Positions 58,691-64,000 of a stretch of DNA of 64,000 nt are shown one piece after another. Source of the stretch: DATFRY01 sp035489015 (lineage in GTDB: Bacteria; Myxococcota_A; Polyangia; Haliangiales; Haliangiaceae); contig DATHKR010000143.1 of the NCBI GenBank assembly GCA_035489015.1, positions 8,389-72,388 on the forward strand. Direction: 5' to 3'. The notes under the pieces were generated by a model. The model made no database searches and was not told the DNA's origin. It saw nothing but the letters and a program-made list of their open reading frames with translations. The position numbers were made by a program, and so were the translations under genes. Each line of letters opens with the position of its first letter. Position 1 is the stretch's first letter.

Positions 58691-59602
58691 CTACCGCGGC
58701 GGCGTGATCACGTGGCTCGGGTCCGGCTGCTCGTCCGGCGGTGCCAGCGAGTAGTCCCCGAACACGCCGTCGCGCTCGGCGACCAGCGCGCCGACGGTCT
58801 CGTGGGAGGCGCGGTCGATGAAGCGCCGCGCGTCGGGCGTGTTGCGCATGAGGCCGTCGAGGATCGGCCCGAGCATCTGGGTCGTGGCCAGCCCCATGTT
58901 CTCGTACGCCTGGTTCACGACCAGCTTCATCGCGGCGAGCTGGGACGACGGGATGTGGGCCAGCTGCTCGGCGGCCCGGCGCACCTCGGCCTGGAGCTCC
59001 GCGAACGGGACCGCGCGGTTGATGAGACCCACGTCGGCCGCCTCGCGCCCGGACAGCGGCTTGCCGGTGAGCGCGTACTCCTTGGCGCGGGTGAGGCCCA
59101 GCCGGTAGAGCCACATCCCCGACAGATAGCAGCCCCACATGCGCGAGTAGGGCGTGCCGATCCGGGCGTCCTCGCTGGCGATGACCAGGTCGGCGCACAG
59201 CGCGGTGTCGGATCCGCCGCCCAGGCACCAGCCGTGCACCTGGGCGATGACCGGCTTGGGCGTCCGCCACAGGCTCATGAACTTCTGGGTCGGCGCGGCG
59301 CCCTGGTAGGTGGAGAAGGCGAAGTCCTTGCCGGCGTCCCACGCGCCGTCGGTGGTCATGTGGCGATCCCAGTGATGGAAGCCGCCGCCGAAGTCGTAAC
59401 CGGCCGAGAACGCGCGCCCGGCCCCCTGCAGCACGATCACCTTCACGCCCTCGTCCATGGTCGCCGCGTTCACCGCCGCCTCGACCTCGTCGGGCATGGG
59501 CGGGACGATGGTGTTGAGGCGCTCGGGTCGGTTCAGGGTGACGAAGGCGATCGGACCGTCGACGTGATAGAGGATGGTCTCGAAGGTCATCGGCGCAGTC
59601 AT
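58691..59602 (-). CDS. Enoyl-CoA hydratase/isomerase (crotonase) family protein
   Basis: The 303-residue product has crotonase features: FVTLNRPERLNTI, GAGRAFSAGYDFGG (oxyanion-hole loop) and VHGWCLGGGSDTALCADLVIA with the second oxyanion glycine. A catalytic Glu is not certain: the position after YSRMWG is not the classical one. The protein acts on an acyl-CoA in the cytoplasm. It is divergent from the acyl-CoA synthetase at 59753, which suggests fatty-acid or aromatic acid breakdown. ATG 59602 or 59590 may be the start. Confidence 0.88.
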   Translation of the reverse strand: MTAPMTFETILYHVDGPIAFVTLNRPERLNTIVPPMPDEVEAAVNAATMDEGVKVIVLQGAGRAFSAGYDFGGGFHHWDRHMTTDGAWDAGKDFAFSTYQGAAPTQKFMSLWRTPKPVIAQVHGWCLGGGSDTALCADLVIASEDARIGTPYSRMWGCYLSGMWLYRLGLTRAKEYALTGKPLSGREAADVGLINRAVPFAELQAEVRRAAEQLAHIPSSQLAAMKLVVNQAYENMGLATTQMLGPILDGLMRNTPDARRFIDRASHETVGALVAERDGVFGDYSLAPPDEQPDPSHVITPPR

Positions 59603-59752
59603 CGGCGCGGATGATACGCGCGGCCGCGGCGCGCCGCCCGCGCCGCCGCCAGCGATCCGCCGGGCCAGCGACGCGGCCGGATCGGCGGCCCGGCGGCGGG
59701 ACGATCCGGCGGGGCAGTGCTACGCTGCGCGGAGAACCGAGGGTGGTGCGCC

Positions 59753-61330
59753 ATGCAGACTGCGCTGTCTCCGCTCGACTTCGCTCGCCGGACCCGCCGG
59801 CTCTACCCTGACCGCGAGGCGGTGGTCGACGGCGATCTTCGCCTGACCTACGGCCAGTTCTTCGAGCGCTGCGCGCGCTGGTCGGCCGCGCTGGCCGGCA
59901 TGGGCGTACGGCACGGTGACCGGGTCGCGATCATCGCGCCCAACGTGCACGCCAACCTCGAGCAGTTCTACGCCGTCCCGCAGCTGGGCGCGGTGCTGGT
60001 CCCGATCAACTACCGGCTCACCGCCGACGACTTCGCCTACATCATCGAGCACTCCGGCGCCAAGGTGGTCTGCGCCTGCTCCGACTACCTCGAGGCGGTC
60101 GACGGGATTCGCGATCGGCTGCCCGCGGTGGAGGCGTTCGTCGCGCTCGACGGGGCCCGGGCCGGGTGGATCGACTACGAGGCGTCGCTGGCCGCGGCGC
60201 CGGCCGAGGCCCCGGCGCCGTCGCAGGCGATCGCCGAGACCGACCTGCTCTCGATCAACTACACGAGCGGCACCACCGCGCGTCCCAAGGGCGTGATGAT
60301 CACGCACCGCAACGCCTACATGAACATCGTGGGCACGCTGCTCCACCTGCGGCTCGGCCTGACCGACCGGTATCTGTGGACGCTGCCGATGTTCCACGCC
60401 AACGGATGGACCTTCGTCTGGGTGGTGACGGCGGCCGGCGCGACCCACGTGTGCCTGCCGCGCACCGAGCCTCCGCGCGTGTTCGACCTGATCCGGCGCG
60501 AGCGAGTCACCTGGATGTGCGCCGCGCCGACCGTGCTGATCGGGCTGGCCAACGCGCCGACCGAGGTGCGCGGCGAGGTGCCGCGCGGGGTGCAGGTGGT
60601 GACGGCCGGGGCCGCACCGGCGGCGGCGACCATCGAGCGCCTCGAGGGCGAGATGGGCTGGGAGGTCACCCAGGCCTACGGGCTGACCGAGACCTCGCCG
60701 TTCATCACGCTGTGCGAGCCGCGCCCGGAGCACGGCGAGCTGGGCGCCGGGGATCGCGCCACGGTCAAGGCCCGCCAGGGGGTCGAGCTCATCACCTCGG
60801 GCGAGATCCGCGTGGTCGACGACGCCGGCGCCGATGTGCCGTCCGACGGCGAGTCGCTGGGTCAGATCGTCGCGCGCGGCAACGTGATCATGGAGGGCTA
60901 CTACCGCGACCCGGAGGCGACCGAGCGCGCGATGGGCAGCGGCTGGTTCGCGACCGGCGACGCCGCGGTCATGCACCCGGACGGCTACGTCGAGATCCGC
61001 GACCGGCTGAAGGACGTCATCATCTCCGGCGGCGAGAACATCTCGTCGCTCGAGGTCGAGGGCGTGCTGCTCCGCCACGCCGCGGTCCAGGAGGTCGCGG
61101 TGGTCGGCATGAAGGACGAGAAGTGGGGCGAGACGCCGCACGCGTTCGTGGTGCTGCGCGACGGGGCCAGCGCCACCGAGTCGGACCTGATCGCGTTCGC
61201 GCGCGCCAACCTCGCCCACTTCAAGGCGCCTCGCCACGTCCACATGGTCAGCGAGCTGCCCAAGACGGCGACCGGCAAGATCCAGAAGTTCCTGCTCCGC
61301 CGGGGCGCGTCGGCGGTGTCGCGCCAGTAG
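59753..61330 (+). CDS. Acyl-CoA synthetase (AMP-dependent, fatty-acid type)
   Basis: The 525-residue product has the ANL-family motifs INYTSGTTARPKGVMITH (P-loop), AYGLTETSPF (A5), GWFATGDAAVMHPDGY (A7), DRLKDVIISGGENIS (A8) and PKTATGKIQKF (A10 Lys). It activates a carboxylic acid to acyl-CoA through an acyl-AMP. Overall length and core resemble medium/long-chain fatty-acyl-CoA ligases. ATG 59753 has GAGGGTGG upstream and a -10-like TACGCT at 59721-59726; an earlier in-frame TTG or ATG-like start at 59717 is less likely. Confidence 0.93.
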   Translation: MQTALSPLDFARRTRRLYPDREAVVDGDLRLTYGQFFERCARWSAALAGMGVRHGDRVAIIAPNVHANLEQFYAVPQLGAVLVPINYRLTADDFAYIIEHSGAKVVCACSDYLEAVDGIRDRLPAVEAFVALDGARAGWIDYEASLAAAPAEAPAPSQAIAETDLLSINYTSGTTARPKGVMITHRNAYMNIVGTLLHLRLGLTDRYLWTLPMFHANGWTFVWVVTAAGATHVCLPRTEPPRVFDLIRRERVTWMCAAPTVLIGLANAPTEVRGEVPRGVQVVTAGAAPAAATIERLEGEMGWEVTQAYGLTETSPFITLCEPRPEHGELGAGDRATVKARQGVELITSGEIRVVDDAGADVPSDGESLGQIVARGNVIMEGYYRDPEATERAMGSGWFATGDAAVMHPDGYVEIRDRLKDVIISGGENISSLEVEGVLLRHAAVQEVAVVGMKDEKWGETPHAFVVLRDGASATESDLIAFARANLAHFKAPRHVHMVSELPKTATGKIQKFLLRRGASAVSRQ

Positions 61331-61350
61331 CGGCGAGGGGGCTTCGGCGC

Positions 61351-63060
61351 CTACGGCCGCGGGCGGACCGCGCGGCGGAACTCGTCGGGCGGCAGGGTGT
61401 TGAGGACGTCGCGCCGGCGCAGGCGGGCGCGGCGGGCCAGCGCGACCGCGTACTCGACGTTGGCGAGCGCGGCGGTCGAGTGGGCGTCGCTCGACAGCAC
61501 GAAGCGAGCGCCGCGCGCCGCGGCCCGGCGGGCGCGCTCCGGGTCGAGATCGAGGCGGCGCGGGTCGCCGTTCAGCTCGATCGCGGCCGGCGAGTCGGCG
61601 ATCGCGTCGAGCACCTCGTCGAAGCGGATGGCGATCGGATCGCGGTGGAGGATGATGCGGCCGAGCGCGTGGCCCCAGATCTTGAACACCGGCTGGCGCA
61701 TGGCGGTGACCAGCCGCCGGGTCATGCCGTCCTCGTCGAGCTTGTAGCGCTGGTGGATGCTGGCGATGACGACGTCGAGCCCGGCCAGGACCTCGTCCGG
61801 GTAGTCGAGGGCGCCGTCGGCGCGGATGTCCGACTCGGTGCCGCGCAGGATCGCGATGCCGACCGCGGCCTCGGCCGCGGCGATCTCGGCCGCCTGGGCG
61901 ACCAGCCGCTCGACCGAGAGGCCGCCGGCGTAGTGCGCGGTCGGCGAGTGATCGGTGATCGTGATGTACGAGTGGCCGAGCTCGCGGGCGGCGAGCGCCA
62001 TCGCCTCGACCGAGTGCTTGCCGTCGCTGTAGGTGGTGTGGCAGTGAACCGAGCCGGCCACGTCGGCCAGGGTGACCAGGTCGGCGAAGTCGTCGCCGGC
62101 GTCGGCCGCGGCGAGCTCGTCGGTGCCGTCGCGCACCTCGGGCGGGAGCCAGGGCAGGCCGAGCGCGCGGTAGAGCGCGGCCTCGTCGGCGGCCTCGATC
62201 TGCTCGAGGGTGTGGCCGGCGCCGGCCGCCCGGCGGCGGAGCAGCTCGAGGTGCTCGTCGGAGCCGGTGGCCACGACCAGGGCGGTGCCGAAGCGCTCCG
62301 GCGGCGCGGCGACCAGCTCGCAGACCGCGCCGCCGGCCAGCCGGGCGAGGAATCGCGCCAGCGGCGCCGCCGGGCCGTCGTCCTCCCCCGGGGCGCGATC
62401 GACCGAGACGACCAGAGGGTGAGCCTCGAGGCGGCGGGCCAGCCCGTCGGGATCGACGGTGGCGGCGGCGATCGCGATCCGATCGGACACCTCGACCCAG
62501 CGCCGGGACGGGCCGGCCGCGGCGGCGATGACCGCGACCGGATCGCCGGCCAGGTGGGCGGTCAGGCCGGCGACCAGCTGGCGGGCCTCGGCGAGGACCA
62601 GCGGCTGGCCGCGCGCGTGGCGGCGCTCGATCGCCTCGAGCAGGCGCGCCTCGCTGACCGCGCCGAAGCCGGGCAGCTCGCGCACGCGTCCGCTCCGGCA
62701 CATGGCGGCGAGATCGTCCAGATCGACCGGGGCCAGGGCGGCGTGCAGCGCCAGGCCGCGAGCGGGGCCGAGGCCGCCGAGCCCGGCCAGCTCGACCACC
62801 AGGCGCGGCCAGCGGGTCCGCAGCCGCTCGAGCACCTCGGCGCTGCCGCGGCGGGACAGCTCCTCGACCACCCCGGCCAGCGCGCGGCCGACCCCGGGCA
62901 GGTCGGTCAGGCGGCGCTCCGCGATCAGCCGCTCGAGATCGTGGGTCGCCTCGATGGAGCCGGCGGCGCGCTGGTAGGCGCGGGCGCGGAAGCGCTCCCC
63001 CTCGAGGACGAGGTAGGCCGCGATCTCGCGCAGGAGCGCGGCGATGGCCAGGCTGTCCAC
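61351..63060 (-). CDS. PolX-like PHP-domain protein with a degraded polymerase site
   Basis: The 569-residue product follows the bacterial PolX plan: an N-terminal HhH region (LTDLPGVGRALAGVVEEL, VRELPGFGAVSEARLL), a polymerase palm-like part (about 175-305) and a C-terminal PHP phosphoesterase (about 335-569) with VHCHTTYSDGKHS, ITDHSP and LSSDAHST. The palm motif expected as G-S-x-RRG...GDxD reads AGPSRRWVEVSDRIAI, losing the second catalytic Asp. It should keep a PHP nuclease/phosphatase function but not synthesis. The start is GTG 63060. Confidence 0.85.
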   Translation of the reverse strand: MDSLAIAALLREIAAYLVLEGERFRARAYQRAAGSIEATHDLERLIAERRLTDLPGVGRALAGVVEELSRRGSAEVLERLRTRWPRLVVELAGLGGLGPARGLALHAALAPVDLDDLAAMCRSGRVRELPGFGAVSEARLLEAIERRHARGQPLVLAEARQLVAGLTAHLAGDPVAVIAAAAGPSRRWVEVSDRIAIAAATVDPDGLARRLEAHPLVVSVDRAPGEDDGPAAPLARFLARLAGGAVCELVAAPPERFGTALVVATGSDEHLELLRRRAAGAGHTLEQIEAADEAALYRALGLPWLPPEVRDGTDELAAADAGDDFADLVTLADVAGSVHCHTTYSDGKHSVEAMALAARELGHSYITITDHSPTAHYAGGLSVERLVAQAAEIAAAEAAVGIAILRGTESDIRADGALDYPDEVLAGLDVVIASIHQRYKLDEDGMTRRLVTAMRQPVFKIWGHALGRIILHRDPIAIRFDEVLDAIADSPAAIELNGDPRRLDLDPERARRAAARGARFVLSSDAHSTAALANVEYAVALARRARLRRRDVLNTLPPDEFRRAVRPRP

Positions 63061-63150
63061 GTCGGGAACGTGACAGCCTCGACCGGCGGGGGCAAGGGCG
63101 CGACGCCAGGCGCGGTCGATCTCCTGGGTCGGCGGCCCCGCCCCGGCGGA

Positions 63151-63627
63151 TCAGACCGACTTCTGGCCGGCCTCGAAGCGGTCGAGGGCGGCCGCGGCGG
63201 TGCGGCGGATCTTGCCCTGCACCATCGGGGTCCAGCCGAGCAGCAGGCCGACCGGGCCGAGCGCCTGCCTGGCCCACCGGTAGAGGTCGAAGCTGTCGGT
63301 GTGGCGGATGATGCGCCCGCCCTCGAGCTCGAACGCCGCGTCGATCTGGTTGAGGACCGCGCGGCCGGTGCCGGAATAGGTGTACCTGGCGTCCCAGTGG
63401 GCCGACCCGCGCCGGTCGTCGGCCTTGACGTCGCGGAACTCGACCTTGAGGTCGGCGCCGCGCTCGCACAGCATCCGCCACATCAGTCCGGCCCGCGGGC
63501 CGCGCAGGTCGGGGAACACCGGGTCGGAGAAGCGCACCTCCGGGTGGTAGCAGGCCACCATGGCGGCGGCGTCGCGCTTCTGGAAGGCGGTGTAGAAGGC
63601 GTGAATGGTCTGCTCGTTGTCGTTCAT
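63151..63627 (-). CDS. SnoaL-like / NTF2-fold protein
   Basis: The 158-residue product starts with the typical NTF2-like pattern FYTAFQKRDAAAMVACYHPEVRFSDPVFPDL and ends its fold with AAFELEGGRIIRHTDSFDLYRW. Members are polyketide cyclases, isomerases or structural proteins; no specific activity can be read. The C-terminal 35 residues carry a hydrophobic LLLGWTP segment and a basic end. It stands alone on the minus strand. Confidence 0.82.
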   Translation of the reverse strand: MNDNEQTIHAFYTAFQKRDAAAMVACYHPEVRFSDPVFPDLRGPRAGLMWRMLCERGADLKVEFRDVKADDRRGSAHWDARYTYSGTGRAVLNQIDAAFELEGGRIIRHTDSFDLYRWARQALGPVGLLLGWTPMVQGKIRRTAAAALDRFEAGQKSV

Positions 63628-63744
63628 GGAGGCCGCCGACCGTAGCAGTCCGCGCGGGCGGATGCGACGGCCGACGGCCGGGTGGATGGGCGGGTCCGGC
63701 CCGGCGCCGGTCGCCCCGGGTCGGGCCGCGGTGCAGAAGCGGTT

Positions 63745-64000
63745 CTAGAAGTCGCCGAAGTCGCCGCCCCCGTCGCCGAAGTCGCCGAAGTCACCGCCAC
63801 CGTCGTCGCCGAAGTCACCGCCACCGTCGTCGCCGAAGTCGCCGCCGTCGTCGAAGTCACCGCCGTCGTCGCTGCCGTCGTCGTTGCCGCCGTCGTCGTT
63901 GCCGTCGTCGGCGTCGCCGTCGTCGGCGTCGCCGTCATCGGTGTCGCCGTCATCGGCGTCGCCGTCATCGGCGTCGCCGTCATCGGTGTCGCCGTCATCG
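63745..64000 (-). CDS. C-terminal end of a Gly/Asp-repeat protein (5' end outside window)
   Basis: On the minus strand the frame is open from the window edge to a TAG stop at 63745. It reads repeated GDADD/GDTDD units, then GGNDDG and GGGDFGDDGGGDF segments, ending GDFGDF. It is a low-complexity acidic tail, perhaps calcium-binding or a flexible surface linker. The globular part lies outside the window, so the family is unknown. The 117 bases between this stop and the SnoaL-like gene contain nothing I recognise. Confidence 0.55.
   Translation of the reverse strand, partial: DDGDTDDGDADDGDADDGDTDDGDADDGDADDGNDDGGNDDGSDDGGDFDDGGDFGDDGGGDFGDDGGGDFGDFGDGGGDFGDF
63907..64000. repeat. 15-bp tandem repeat in the Gly/Asp-rich gene
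   Basis: At least six near-identical 15-bp units (GTCGCCGTCATCGGY with few changes) run to the window edge and probably beyond. Each unit encodes GD(A/T)DD on the minus strand. Confidence 0.8.

Noticed and set aside
63624..63998. Minus-strand frame with MTATP repeats
   Set aside because: It is a frame shadow of the Gly/Asp-repeat gene, arising from the same 15-bp tandem repeat; the Gly/Asp frame has the natural composition.

Overview
The window is very GC-rich, densely coding DNA that I read as a chromosomal segment of a myxobacterium (Myxococcota, probably a Haliangium/Kofleria-type lineage). The reasons are a MYXO-CTERM-like tail, many lipoproteins with Asp/Ala/Pro-rich linkers after the lipobox, Hanks-type kinases carrying TPR or PEGA modules, an FHA-type sigma-54 activator, FG-GAP and cysteine-rich secreted proteins, and GT-C membrane glycosyltransferases. 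I saw no rRNA, tRNA, CRISPR array, transposase or phage gene. Both window ends cut genes.

Layout. 1-10 kb: tail of a periplasmic protease-like protein, a small secreted protein, an alpha/beta hydrolase divergent from a maleylacetoacetate isomerase, an argininosuccinate-lyase-like protein with altered signature motifs, a beta-propeller lipoprotein and two translationally coupled membrane glycosyltransferases. 10-14.3 kb: a cytosolic Ser/Thr kinase with TPR-like tail, followed by the only long gene-poor stretch (12153-13647), which holds short direct and inverted repeats and a copy of the kinase gene's 3' end, then a small YkgJ-like gene. 14.3-25.3 kb: envelope glycan block with a sulfatase-fold protein, four more polytopic or membrane-anchored proteins of glycosyltransferase type, an organophosphate:phosphate-antiporter-like carrier and a NagD-type phosphatase. 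25.5-35.2 kb: a lipoprotein with four C-x4/5-C-H motifs, then two tandem proteins with a receiver-like domain plus a GHKL ATPase domain (the first fused to the sensor/TPR half normally found on myxobacterial kinases), a phosphodiester-glycosidase family protein with MYXO-CTERM-like tail and an FHA/sigma-54 activator.

35.2-43.4 kb: two divergent paralogous cysteine-rich lipoproteins, a TPR-like membrane protein with an FG-GAP lipoprotein, a PEGA kinase and an outer-membrane-type protein. 43.6-48 kb, minus strand: OmpA-family protein, acidic-repeat outer-membrane protein, glpX, a thioesterase and homoserine dehydrogenase. 48-53.6 kb: a PQQ-type sugar dehydrogenase lipoprotein, an OPT transporter, a ferritin-like protein, an RlmN-family radical SAM enzyme coupled to GreB. 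53.6-58.7 kb: an RND efflux pair divergent from its TetR regulator, with a well-formed promoter and two operator palindromes. 58.7-64 kb: enoyl-CoA hydratase, acyl-CoA synthetase, a PolX-like PHP protein with a degraded polymerase site, a SnoaL-like protein and the Gly/Asp-repeat end of a further gene.

The most unusual items are the GHKL-sensor-TPR fusion at 27982-30897, the repeat field at 12153-13647, a 29-bp element shared by the 10116 and 14335 genes, and a series of genes with a -10 box only 6-8 nt before the start codon. All functions are inferred from reading the translations; no database search was run.
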